Assembly (NCBI GenBank): GCA_934203355.1
Contig: CAKPZC010000055.1
Coordinates: forward strand, 1-14,659
Length of the DNA stretch: 14,659 nt
Direction: 5' to 3'
Origin: an uncultured Prevotella sp.
GTDB lineage: Bacteria; Bacteroidota; Bacteroidia; Bacteroidales; Bacteroidaceae
Part shown: piece by piece, positions 8,166 through 14,584 of the stretch
How the letters are laid out: each line of letters opens with the position of its first letter
How positions within the stretch are numbered: the stretch's first letter is position 1
Translations under genes and position numbers: made by a program
The notes under the pieces: model-generated
The model's input: only the letters and a program-made list of their open reading frames with translations
Database searches by the model: none
What the model was told of the DNA's origin: nothing

Positions 8166-8450
8166 TTAGAACTCAAATTTCTCAAGTTTTAATCCGTTCT
8201 TTGTCAAAGCTTCAATTTGTGGTACGAGCCTTGTGAAATGGGTAGATGCCATATGAGCCTTCAATACTTCTTCGTCTTTCCATGTCTCACAGAACATCAT
8301 CACCAATGGACGTGTAGAGCTGAGAAAGAGATCGTAGGCAATGTTTCCGTTGTCGTTGCGCGACTCGTTCACTAATTCAGTGCCAAGTTTCTTAACTTCC
8401 TCTACACTTGCGCTGTCTTTCACTTCAAAAAAAGCATTCAATCTAATCAT
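8166..8450 (-). CDS. Antibiotic biosynthesis monooxygenase (ABM) fold protein, putative quinol monooxygenase, 94 aa
   Basis: A small dimeric alpha+beta-barrel protein of the ABM/YgiN type. Relatives are cofactor-free quinol monooxygenases or related proteins. Visible family features are the N-terminal strand MIRLNAFFEV (1-10), ESRNDNGNIAYDLF (29-42), the conserved CETWKDEEVLKAHMASTHF (54-72) with W57, H66 and H71, and a C-terminal strand LKLEKFEF. The 94-residue length is normal for the family. The ATG at 8450-8448 is the only reasonable start and is preceded by A/T-rich sequence without a Shine-Dalgarno. It converges with ygiQ across the terminator at 8093-8145. Substrate and physiological role cannot be read from the sequence; no partner reductase lies nearby. 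Confidence 0.87.
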   Translation of the reverse strand: MIRLNAFFEVKDSASVEEVKKLGTELVNESRNDNGNIAYDLFLSSTRPLVMMFCETWKDEEVLKAHMASTHFTRLVPQIEALTKNGLKLEKFEF

Positions 8451-8584
8451 AACATTGTTTATTTAAATGGTTAAACATTTATCTCGTTTGCAAGTGCTAA
8501 GTTATATATTTTTTTGAGGAATAGCAATGTTGTAGTGAAAAAAAAGTTTAATAGTGAAAAAATGTGTCAGTCTTGGATTTTTAT

Positions 8585-8700
8585 GGTTCTGGTAATAATC
8601 GTTTATGGTTCTGGTAGCAGTTGTTTTTGGTTCTGGTAGCAGTTGTTTTTGGTTCTGGTAACCGTTGTTTTTAGTTCTGGTAACCATTGTTTTTGGTTCT
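8585..8700. repeat. 22-bp non-coding tandem repeat, about 5.3 copies
   Basis: Units start at 8585, 8607, 8629, 8651 and 8673, with a partial GGTTCT at 8695-8700. Each begins (G/A)GTTCTGGTA, then a variable AACCG/GCAGT/ATAAT segment, and usually ends TTGTTTTT. The period is not a multiple of three, and no likely gene spans it. Copies 4 and 5 contain the palindrome GGTAACC. The array lies about 135-250 bp upstream of the ABM gene start. Confidence 0.93.
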
Positions 8701-8805
8701 TCTTATGTTTATCTTCAGATATTGGTGCTTATGTGACAAGATAATGTGTATTATCCGCTCTTTCAGTTCATATTCTGTAAGAGTAAATAAAAAAGACGTG
8801 AAGTC

Positions 8806-8841
8806 AAAAAAAATTGAGGACTGCTAATCAGCAGCCCTCAA
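8806..8841 (-). terminator. Intrinsic terminator on the minus strand
   Basis: Arms 8814-8825 and 8830-8841 pair over 12 positions with one A-C mismatch and a 4-nt loop (TTGAGGACTGCT against AGCAGCCCTCAA). Read on the minus strand, the stem is followed by eight T residues (8813-8806). It would end any transcript coming from the aroC side or from the promoter-like element at 8912-8919, and so shields the ABM gene from read-through. Confidence 0.88.
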
Positions 8842-8905
8842 CCAACACAAAAACTAAACTAGACTTAACTAAGCTAATTAAAGACTCTCACGAGCCTCGA
8901 ATTAT
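8806..8905 (-). ncRNA. Candidate small non-coding RNA, about 100 nt
   Basis: The minus strand carries an exact TAnnTTTG box (8919-8912). It is followed by about 65 nt without an ATG-led ORF, rich in stop-like TAA/TAG triplets, and then a strong intrinsic terminator. A start near 8905 and an end near 8806 would give an RNA of about 100 nt ending in a GC-rich hairpin and U8. I cannot match it to a known RNA family. Alternatively this is only the 3' end of the aroC transcript plus a chance promoter match. Confidence 0.35.
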
Positions 8906-8941
8906 CACTTGCAAAAATAGTGATAATTCTTGAATTACTAA
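8899..8941 (-). promoter_or_regulatory. Promoter-like element embedded in an 11-bp dyad (operator-like)
   Basis: Minus strand: TTAG (8941-8938), 18-nt spacer, TATTTTTG (8919-8912). An inverted repeat with perfect 11-bp arms, GAATTATCACT (8899-8909) and AGTGATAATTC (8919-8929), with a 9-nt centre, brackets the -7 box. A repressor dimer bound here would occlude the promoter. The -33 match is weak (TTAG against TTTG), so the promoter call is tentative; the dyad itself is certain. Confidence 0.5.
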
Positions 8942-9001
8942 CACATGCCCGTGTTAAAGAATGTTTTTGGACCAGCGAGAATGTCATAATGAGCGTTAAA
9001 T

Positions 9002-10078
9002 CTACAGTTTTGTTCCATTATTCTGCATTATATAATCCAATATTACCATTGCTGTCATAGCTTCAACCACTGGTACTGCTCTTGGCAACACACATGGGTC
9101 GTGGCGTCCATGTGCTAAAAGTGTCGTGTTATTTCCGTTTCGGTCTATAGTATTTTGCTCTTGCAGAATAGTAGCCACGGGTTTGAAAGCAGTTCTGAAG
9201 TATATGTCTTCTCCATTGCTGATGCCACCTTGTATTCCTCCACTATGGTTTGATACTGTTGAAATCTTTCCGTTGTCGGAATGGAATATGTCGTTTTGCA
9301 GGCTTCCACGGGAGTTCACACAGTTGAATCCTTCGCCATATTCAAAACCCTTAGCAGCGTTGATGCCGAGCATAGCTGCCCCAAGCATAGCGTGAAGTTT
9401 GCCGAACTCGGGCTCGCCTATGCCAGCAGGACATCCCTTAACCACGCAGGTTATAATGCCACCGATAGTGTCGCCTTGGGCTTTCACCTCTGTGATGAGT
9501 TGTTCCATGAGCTTTGCCTTTTGTCTGTCGGGGCAGCGCACGGGGTTCTTCTCAATCTCAGTGAAGTCAAGATGGTTGTAATTATTGTCTACAGCAATGT
9601 TGCCAACTTGTGTTGTGTAGGCAGTTATGCTGATGCCCATCTTTCTTAGCACGAGTTTGGCAAGCGCCCCACCCACACAGCGGCTTATAGTTATGCGTGC
9701 CGACGAGCGTCCGCCACCGCGGTGGTCGCGTATGCCATATTTTGCGGTATAAGTGAAGTCGGCGTGTGATGGGCGAAACACGTTGCGCATGTTTTCATAG
9801 TCGTTAGAATGCTGGTTGGTGTTGCGTACAATAAATCCTATCGGACATCCAGTTGATTTACCCTCAAACACTCCGCTGAGCAGCTCCACCTTGTCGGCTT
9901 CGTTGCGTGCTGTTGTTATGTTGCTTTGTCCGGGGCGACGTCGATTGAGTTCGTTTTGTATGAACTCCATGTCAATGTCTATTCCGGCAGGCATGCCGTC
10001 AACCACGCCCCCGATAGCAGGTCCGTGGCTTTCGCCGAACGTAGTCAGCGTAAATAGATTACCGAATGTATTGCGCAT
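9002..10078 (-). CDS. aroC: Chorismate synthase
   Basis: Cytoplasmic enzyme of the shikimate pathway, converting 5-enolpyruvylshikimate 3-phosphate to chorismate with reduced FMN. The length of 358 residues is normal. Signatures seen are [20 protein letters not shown] (1-20), [15 protein letters not shown] (46-60), [10 protein letters not shown] (101-110), [13 protein letters not shown] (121-133, FMN/phosphate binding) and [18 protein letters not shown] (324-341). The ATG at 10078-10076 gives the standard start of the family. It lies 205 nt downstream of slyD on the same strand, separated by two hairpins without U-tracts, so co-transcription is possible but not clear. No other shikimate-pathway gene is adjacent. 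No anomalies. Confidence 0.98.
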   Translation of the reverse strand: MRNTFGNLFTLTTFGESHGPAIGGVVDGMPAGIDIDMEFIQNELNRRRPGQSNITTARNEADKVELLSGVFEGKSTGCPIGFIVRNTNQHSNDYENMRNVFRPSHADFTYTAKYGIRDHRGGGRSSARITISRCVGGALAKLVLRKMGISITAYTTQVGNIAVDNNYNHLDFTEIEKNPVRCPDRQKAKLMEQLITEVKAQGDTIGGIITCVVKGCPAGIGEPEFGKLHAMLGAAMLGINAAKGFEYGEGFNCVNSRGSLQNDIFHSDNGKISTVSNHSGGIQGGISNGEDIYFRTAFKPVATILQEQNTIDRNGNNTTLLAHGRHDPCVLPRAVPVVEAMTAMVILDYIMQNNGTKL

Positions 10079-10137
10079 TATTTCAGATATTAAATGATTA
10101 ATTGAAGTTTCGCAAGTTTACCGTTTGACTTTGCCGC

Positions 10138-10165
10138 TTGCTTAAGCAAGAATTTGCTTAGGCGG
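10138..10165. repeat. Palindrome and overlapping hairpin between slyD and aroC
   Basis: TTGCTTAAGCAA (10138-10149) is a perfect 12-bp palindrome. Its right half also pairs with a second copy: TAAGCAA (10143-10149) and TTGCTTA (10154-10160) around GAAT, with CCGC (10134-10137) and GCGG (10162-10165) able to form an outer stem. The two structures are mutually exclusive. The element lies about 60-85 bp upstream of the aroC start. Its function is unknown. Confidence 0.6.
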
Positions 10166-10206
10166 TAGACAAGATACGAGTAAACAAGGGGGTATGCTTT
10201 TCTGTA

Positions 10207-10238
10207 AGTAGGGTATGGCAGGGGTGCCATACCCTACT
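10207..10238. other. Perfect 14-bp hairpin downstream of slyD, no U-tract
   Basis: Arms 10207-10220 and 10225-10238 (AGTAGGGTATGGCA and its reverse complement) pair perfectly around GGGG. The position 46-77 nt after the slyD stop suggests a terminator, but neither strand has a T-run after the stem, so termination would be inefficient or factor-assisted. An mRNA 3'-end stabilising structure is an alternative. Confidence 0.6.
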
Positions 10239-10283
10239 ACTATATGTAAAGATAATTCAGAATGTTACTTAGGTGGATTATTT

Positions 10284-10907
10284 TTAGTGGTGATGTCCGC
10301 AGCAACCACCGTCTTTTTTGCCTTCACCATTATGGTGGTGTCCGCATCCGCCTTCGTGGTGTCCGCATCCGCCTTCGCATCCTCCGCAGTCACCGCCACA
10401 ACCGCTGCTGCCATTCAAATGGTTGAGCATGGTTTGTATTTCCTCTTTAGTAGCTTCACGGTTCTCTATGATGTAGCCCTTGAAGTTGAGTTTGTTGCCT
10501 GCGAGCGGATGGTTGAGGTCTACCTTTACCTTGTCGGTTCCAATTTCGAGAACAGTGCCGATAAAGAAGTTGCCGTCCTCGTTCTTCAATGGAATCTGTG
10601 CGCCCTTGAAGATATTCTTGCTGTCGAAGTGACCGTCAACAGTAAACATTTCTTTGTTAAGGTCGATAACGCGCTTTGGTTCATATTCTCCGAAAGCCTT
10701 GTCCTTGTCGAGTTCGAAGTCGAACTTCTCGCCACGCTCAAGGTTTTCGAGTTGCTCCTCAAGTGCATCAAGAGCAGCTCCGAATCCGCTGATAAACACG
10801 AAAGGCTGTTCCTGGGTTGTTTCTTCTACGAGTTTGCGCTCTCCGTTGTCGTTGATAGTGAAGAGCTGGTAGTGAGCTGCAATGAGCTTGTTTGTCTTGT
10901 TCTCCAT
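10284..10907 (-). CDS. slyD: SlyD-type FKBP peptidyl-prolyl cis-trans isomerase with His/Cys-rich metal-binding tail, 207 aa
   Basis: Cytoplasmic prolyl isomerase and chaperone. The FKBP half-domain begins AAHYQLFTINDNGERKLVEE (10-29) and includes FVFISGFGAALDALEEQLENL (36-56). The inserted IF chaperone domain spans about 75-130, and DLNHPLAGNKLNF (130-142) is the SlyD signature. Residues 165-207 form a tail with seven Cys (170, 174, 177, 181, 188, 202, 203) and eight His, ending CCGHHH; in SlyD such tails bind Ni(II) and other metals. No nickel-enzyme gene is present in this window, so a metallochaperone role is inferred only from the tail. The ATG at 10907-10905 is preceded by a promoter-like TTG-N20-TATCTTTG. 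The long frame on the opposite strand is a shadow of this gene. Confidence 0.96.
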   Translation of the reverse strand: MENKTNKLIAAHYQLFTINDNGERKLVEETTQEQPFVFISGFGAALDALEEQLENLERGEKFDFELDKDKAFGEYEPKRVIDLNKEMFTVDGHFDSKNIFKGAQIPLKNEDGNFFIGTVLEIGTDKVKVDLNHPLAGNKLNFKGYIIENREATKEEIQTMLNHLNGSSGCGGDCGGCEGGCGHHEGGCGHHHNGEGKKDGGCCGHHH

Positions 10908-10975
10908 TTCTTTTTTATTGTTTTTAATTTGTTGATTCTACTTGTTGTAGGTATTCATAGAGTGCTTATAACCTA

Positions 10976-11006
10976 CAAAGATACAACAAAAAATGCGAAT
11001 TGGCAA
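10976..11006 (-). promoter_or_regulatory. Putative slyD promoter
   Basis: On the minus strand TTGC (11006-11003), then TATCTTTG (10983-10976), with 20 nt between TTG and the box, matching the Bacteroidetes -33/-7 pattern. The leader would be about 60 nt. The same spacing and -7 box occur at 1636-1666. Confidence 0.72.
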
Positions 11007-11044
11007 TAATTAATGTGAAATGTGTAAAAAACAGTCATTAAGTA

Positions 11045-11074
11045 TTAGAATAATCAAGAAATGCAGTATCTTTG
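11045..11074 (+). promoter_or_regulatory. Putative promoter of the S8 protease gene
   Basis: TATCTTTG at 11067-11074 is an exact -7 box; TTAG at 11045-11048 is a weak -33 with an 18-nt spacer. Its location inside the 5' extension of the open frame argues that translation starts downstream, at 11149. It is divergent from the slyD promoter, with the two -33 regions about 40 bp apart. Confidence 0.55.
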
Positions 11075-11148
11075 TAATGCCGATGTTGGTTAGCCTCATT
11101 AATATTTATAAGGTTACTTTGGCATTTATCCCAATCAACTGTTTGCTT

Positions 11149-13431
11149 ATGATAAAAGAGTCTTTTAACAAATTATTGTTCAGAATAAACTTGTGTATTA
11201 TAGCTTTCTGTAGCTTTTCGCTTGCAGCTTTATCTGCGGGTGTTTCCGTTATGCCCTTCAGTTTTAATAAAAAACTGTCCTCCTCGTTAAGGGCTATGGT
11301 TCAAGATGTTTCTGTCTATGATTCAAGGAGCCATGTGGCAGTTAGGCGGAGTAGTAGGGTGTGTGCTCTTGTGCGCACTACCGACGGTGGGGCTACGCTT
11401 ATAGACAACGGTTGTCGTCTGTTGGCAAGCATTGGCGACATTTGTGTGGCAGAAATTCCAGTGAACCGTCTTGCCAGTATTGCATGTGATTCGCATGTGT
11501 GTCGTATTGAGGCAGAGCGTGGCAACGCCTTGCAACTCGACTCCATGGCCTTATATACCAATGTCACAGACATTGATAATTCTAAGCGTCTGCCCCAGGC
11601 TTATACGGGTGAAGGAGTGGTGGTCGGGTTGATGGATGTTGGTTTCGACCTTACACATCCCACTTTTCGCTCTAAAGACGGCACTACGTTGCGAATAAAG
11701 AAGTTTTGGGATCAGCTTTCTGTCGACACCATAGGCAGCAATATGTATGTAGGAGCAGAGTACACCGACGAGCAGTCAATTCTTGCCTATGCCCACTCGC
11801 GAGATGGCGAGCAAATGTTTCATGGCACCCATACCCTTGGCATTGCTGCGGGCAATGGAGCAGGTAGCCCATACGTGGGAATGGCTCCCGAAAGCGAAGT
11901 GTGTCTTGTAAGCAATACCGTGAGCGGCGACGAGGACTTTATAGCAGAAACCGATTTATACAGGTACACTACCGCCACCGACGTGCTCGGCTTTAAGTAT
12001 CTATTCGACTATGCAGAGTCGGTGGGTAAACCCTGTGTTGTGTCGTTCAGCGAGGGAGCACCACAGGACTTTCGGGGCGACAACATGCTCTACTACGAGG
12101 CACTGTCGCGCTTGGTAGGACCAGGTCGCATCCTTGTAGCGTCGGCAGGCAATCGGGGACTAAATCCCGACTATATGTATAAGCCAATAGGGAAGAACTT
12201 GGCTGGTACGTTTGTCACACCTCCCGACCACTGTGTGGCTTTCACCGTTAAGGCTTCGCACACTATAACGATGAGCACACGCTTCCATCGTGTGTCGGCA
12301 GAGAATTGCGACAGCGGTACAGCCCATGTCACAAGCGACGATTTTGGAGTATACATTAAAGTGCCAGTGGTTGATGTTTGTACAGCCCCCGACTCGTTGC
12401 TCTCCGATACAGTAGTAATTGGTGGGGTGGAATATGTTCAGTCAATGCGGGCTTATGCTTCATGTTTCGATGCTTCCGACCTAATGGTAGATGTTGTCTT
12501 GTCGCGCTCCGACGGCAATTGGCTTTGGCAGTCGGGGTGTCTCACATCGTTCTGTGTTGTAGGTGAGGATGGTGAAGCTGAAGTGTATAGAGTTCATGGG
12601 GCCTTCGGTACAGACGAAGAAGACATTACGCTCGACGATGCTGTTGCTACCCATGGAATACTCTCTCCAGGTAGTGCTCCTGATGTGATATGCGTTGGAG
12701 CCACATCCTATCGTCCTAAGTATACGGATGCTTATGGTTCCACTCATGTAGTTTCGTGGGGCGTGTCGGGCGAGCGTGGTAGTTTCTCGTCGGTTGGTCC
12801 TACGTTCGACGGACGCGCCAAGCCTGATGTAATGGCACCAGGAGCAAATGTAATATCATCCATGAGCAGTTATTATATGGAGCATAACAGTGAGACATCA
12901 CTTGTGTCGGACATGTTGTATGAAGGGCGCACCTATGGGTGGGCTGTCGAGGGCGGTACGTCAATGTCGACTCCTGCCGTGGCAGGAATCGTGGCATTGT
13001 GGCTGCAAGCCAATCCGCAGCTCTCGCCTGATGATGTGCTTGGTGTGATAAGGCGCACCAGTCGTCCTTGTGGTGATTATGGTGACGAAACTCCCAACTA
13101 CTGTGGTTTTGGGACTGTCGACGCTTATGCTGGTTTGCTCGACGTGCTTGGGTTGACGGGCATAGAAGGTTTGTCGCACACTAATCCCAAGTCGGTTGAC
13201 ATAACTGTTGTTCAAGGCAATGTCGTTCACATGGTCTTTGAGTCTCCGCTTGCTGAAGATGCTGTCTATGAGCTGTTTGACTTGAGTGGTAAAAAGCTTG
13301 ACTCGGGCATTTTGTCGGCTGGAGAGACCGAATACGACATTGTGACTGATGTGCCGTGTGGCGTTTATGCCCTACAGTTTAATATGGTAGAACGAGAAAG
13401 ATGCGGCTCAGTTCTTGTAAGATTAGAATGA
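11149..13431 (+). CDS. Secreted subtilisin-family (S8) serine protease, 760 aa
   Basis: Exported peptidase of clan SB. The frame is open from 11020, but I start at the ATG at 11149 because an exact TATCTTTG box lies at 11067 and because this start gives a typical signal peptide (MIKESFNKLLFR, a hydrophobic core, then LSAG). Catalytic residues, in this numbering: D163 (VVVGLMDVGFD), H225 (FHGTHTLGIAAG), oxyanion N335 (VASAGNRG) and S605 (GGTSMSTPAVAG), all present, so it should be active. N335 to S605 spans 270 residues against about 66 in subtilisin, so a beta-rich domain of roughly 200 residues is inserted. Residues about 680-760 (YELFDLSGKKLDSG, CGVYALQF) resemble a type A T9SS sorting domain, suggesting surface export; this last point is tentative. 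Its target is unknown. Confidence 0.9.
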   Translation: MIKESFNKLLFRINLCIIAFCSFSLAALSAGVSVMPFSFNKKLSSSLRAMVQDVSVYDSRSHVAVRRSSRVCALVRTTDGGATLIDNGCRLLASIGDICVAEIPVNRLASIACDSHVCRIEAERGNALQLDSMALYTNVTDIDNSKRLPQAYTGEGVVVGLMDVGFDLTHPTFRSKDGTTLRIKKFWDQLSVDTIGSNMYVGAEYTDEQSILAYAHSRDGEQMFHGTHTLGIAAGNGAGSPYVGMAPESEVCLVSNTVSGDEDFIAETDLYRYTTATDVLGFKYLFDYAESVGKPCVVSFSEGAPQDFRGDNMLYYEALSRLVGPGRILVASAGNRGLNPDYMYKPIGKNLAGTFVTPPDHCVAFTVKASHTITMSTRFHRVSAENCDSGTAHVTSDDFGVYIKVPVVDVCTAPDSLLSDTVVIGGVEYVQSMRAYASCFDASDLMVDVVLSRSDGNWLWQSGCLTSFCVVGEDGEAEVYRVHGAFGTDEEDITLDDAVATHGILSPGSAPDVICVGATSYRPKYTDAYGSTHVVSWGVSGERGSFSSVGPTFDGRAKPDVMAPGANVISSMSSYYMEHNSETSLVSDMLYEGRTYGWAVEGGTSMSTPAVAGIVALWLQANPQLSPDDVLGVIRRTSRPCGDYGDETPNYCGFGTVDAYAGLLDVLGLTGIEGLSHTNPKSVDITVVQGNVVHMVFESPLAEDAVYELFDLSGKKLDSGILSAGETEYDIVTDVPCGVYALQFNMVERERCGSVLVRLE

Positions 13432-13449
13432 TTTTTTTTATGCAAAATA

Positions 13450-13480
13450 TTTTCCATTTGTCAAAAAAAGTATACTTTTG
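13450..13480 (+). promoter_or_regulatory. Putative promoter of the M48 lipoprotein gene
   Basis: TACTTTTG (13473-13480) matches TAnnTTTG; TTTT (13450-13453) sits 19 nt upstream as a weak -33. The ATG is 34 nt downstream of the box. This suggests that the M48 gene is transcribed independently of the S8 gene, although no hairpin terminator separates them (only a run of eight T residues just after the S8 stop). Confidence 0.55.
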
Positions 13481-13514
13481 CATCCGATAATAACAGATAC
13501 TATTTTAAAAAGTT

Positions 13515-14474
13515 ATGAGAAAAGTTAAGTTTATGTTGATGGCTCTTGTTGCAGCCATCCTTTTCGCATGTGGCACAACACGCGAAGTGCCAATCACAGG
13601 ACGCAAGCAGAACATCCTCGTAAGCGACGAGCAGGTACTTGCACTCAGCAACAAAGAGTATACCGACTACATGAAGTCGGCAAAGGTTTCAACAAACTCC
13701 ACAAACACTGCTATGGTGAAGCGTGTGGGTCAGAGACTGGCAACAGCTGTGGAGAAATATCTCAACGAACATGGATTGTCGTCGGAGGTAAAGCAGTTTA
13801 GTTGGGAGTTTAATCTTGTTCAAGACAAGAACGTCAATGCTTTCTGTATGCCTGGTGGCAAGATTGTGGTCTATGAGGGGCTGCTGCCTGTGACACAGGA
13901 CGAAGCTTCACTCGCTATTGTTCTGGGACACGAGATTGCACATGCCGTGGCAAAACACTCTGCCGAACAGATGAGCAAGCAGATAAAGAACCAGTATGGA
14001 ACCGAGATTTTGGGAAAGGTACTTGGAGCTGTAGGAGTGGGAGAGAACACAACCCAGTTGGCTCAGGTCATAGCCCAGAAAGGCTTGCAGTTCCGCAGTC
14101 TTAAGTATTCGCGCGATAATGAGAGCGAGGCAGACCATATGGGTCTTATCTTTGCCGCCATGGCTGGCTACGATCCCAACGTCGCAGTCGCATTCTGGCA
14201 GCGTATGGCTCAGGCTTCAGGCAACTCTTATCAGAGTGACATGTTTAGCGATCACCCCTCTGATGCCAAGCGCATTGCAGCAATCAAGCAGGAACTGCCC
14301 GAGGCTTTGACTTATTATAAACCTGTAGCAACAAGTACTACAAAGAAGACAACAACCACATCCAAGAAGACAACAACCACACATAAGAAGACAACAACCA
14401 CATCCAAGAAGACAACAACAAATAAGAAAACAACCACATCCAAGAAGAAGTCTACAACCTCAAAGAGGAAATAG
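13515..14474 (+). CDS. M48-family metalloprotease, lipoprotein, with Thr/Lys repeat tail (319 aa)
   Basis: Zinc endopeptidase of the LoiP/YcaL/BepA-like M48 group, which acts in envelope quality control. Signal peptide 1-18 with lipobox LFAC and lipidation residue C19; GTTREVPITGRKQ follows. The zinc site is H139-E140-I-A-H143 (LGHEIAHAVAKHSAEQ), with third ligand E203 in ESEADHMG (203-210) and D207. The conserved SDHPSDAKRI at 245-254 supplies the family HP-x4-R motif. The catalytic core ends near 265. Residues 276-319 are an unstructured basic Thr/Lys/Ser tail made of KKTTTTS-type repeats. No Asp or Glu follows C19 at +2, so outer-membrane placement is plausible. It lies after an S8 protease gene and before a terminator and group II intron. 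Confidence 0.94.
   Translation: MRKVKFMLMALVAAILFACGTTREVPITGRKQNILVSDEQVLALSNKEYTDYMKSAKVSTNSTNTAMVKRVGQRLATAVEKYLNEHGLSSEVKQFSWEFNLVQDKNVNAFCMPGGKIVVYEGLLPVTQDEASLAIVLGHEIAHAVAKHSAEQMSKQIKNQYGTEILGKVLGAVGVGENTTQLAQVIAQKGLQFRSLKYSRDNESEADHMGLIFAAMAGYDPNVAVAFWQRMAQASGNSYQSDMFSDHPSDAKRIAAIKQELPEALTYYKPVATSTTKKTTTTSKKTTTTHKKTTTTSKKTTTNKKTTTSKKKSTTSKRK
14343..14462 (+). repeat. 21/18-bp tandem repeats encoding the KKTTTTS tail of the M48 protein
   Basis: Three 21-bp units start at 14343, 14364 and 14385 and encode KKTTTTS, KKTTTTH and KKTTTTS. Two 18-bp shortened units start at 14406 and 14424 (KKTTTN, KKTTTS), then a degenerate KKKSTTS. Units are almost identical at DNA level (AAGAAGACAACAACCACA), indicating recent expansion. 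Confidence 0.93.
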
Positions 14475-14508
14475 ACTGATTTTTGATATTCCATTAGTCT
14501 AATGTTTA

Positions 14509-14525
14509 GCAAGTTGAAAACTTGC
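14509..14525. other. Short 7-bp hairpin after the M48 gene
   Basis: GCAAGTT (14509-14515) pairs with AACTTGC (14519-14525) around GAA. No T-tract follows, so on its own it is not a terminator. It lies 22 bp before the main terminator stem and may be incidental. Confidence 0.35.
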
Positions 14526-14547
14526 AATAAAATATCTACGTTTTCAG

Positions 14548-14584
14548 TAGGAGGCACGACTTTCTTATCGTGTCTCCTATTTTT
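14548..14584 (+). terminator. Intrinsic terminator of the M48 gene
   Basis: Arms TAGGAGGCACGA (14548-14559) and TCGTGTCTCCTA (14568-14579) form a 12-bp stem with one G-T wobble and an 8-nt loop, followed by five T residues (14580-14584). It lies 74 bp after the M48 stop. The stem-plus-T-run is also the typical target of class C group II introns, one of which appears to begin at the next base. Confidence 0.9.

Larger units (their letters stand above)
8451..9001. other. 551-bp gene-free region between the ABM gene and aroC
   Basis: I find no credible coding frame here; the one 61-codon frame at 8502-8687 on the minus strand is translated repeat sequence. The region holds a 22-bp tandem array (8585-8700), a minus-strand terminator (8806-8841), a promoter-like element inside an inverted repeat (8899-8941), and a small hairpin 8938-8956 (TAACAC/GTGTTA). 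Bases 8451-8584 are A/T-rich and should contain the ABM promoter, but I see no clean TAnnTTTG there. Nothing is recognised in 8701-8800. Confidence 0.7.

Noticed and set aside
8502..8687. 61-codon minus-strand frame with repeated NQK/PEPKTTATRT-like peptides
   Set aside because: It is just the 22-bp array translated; the repeat period is not a multiple of three and there is no promoter or conserved domain.
8585..8700. Tandem array as a possible CRISPR
   Set aside because: Units are contiguous with a 22-bp period and lack unique ~30-bp spacers; no cas genes are in the window.
10207..10238. Hairpin as a standard Rho-independent terminator of slyD
   Set aside because: The stem is perfect but neither strand has a T-tract after it, so I list it as a hairpin of unknown role.
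10215..11009. 264-codon open frame on the plus strand opposite slyD
   Set aside because: It is a hydrophobic antisense shadow of slyD, whose SlyD motifs and His/Cys tail are unmistakable on the minus strand.
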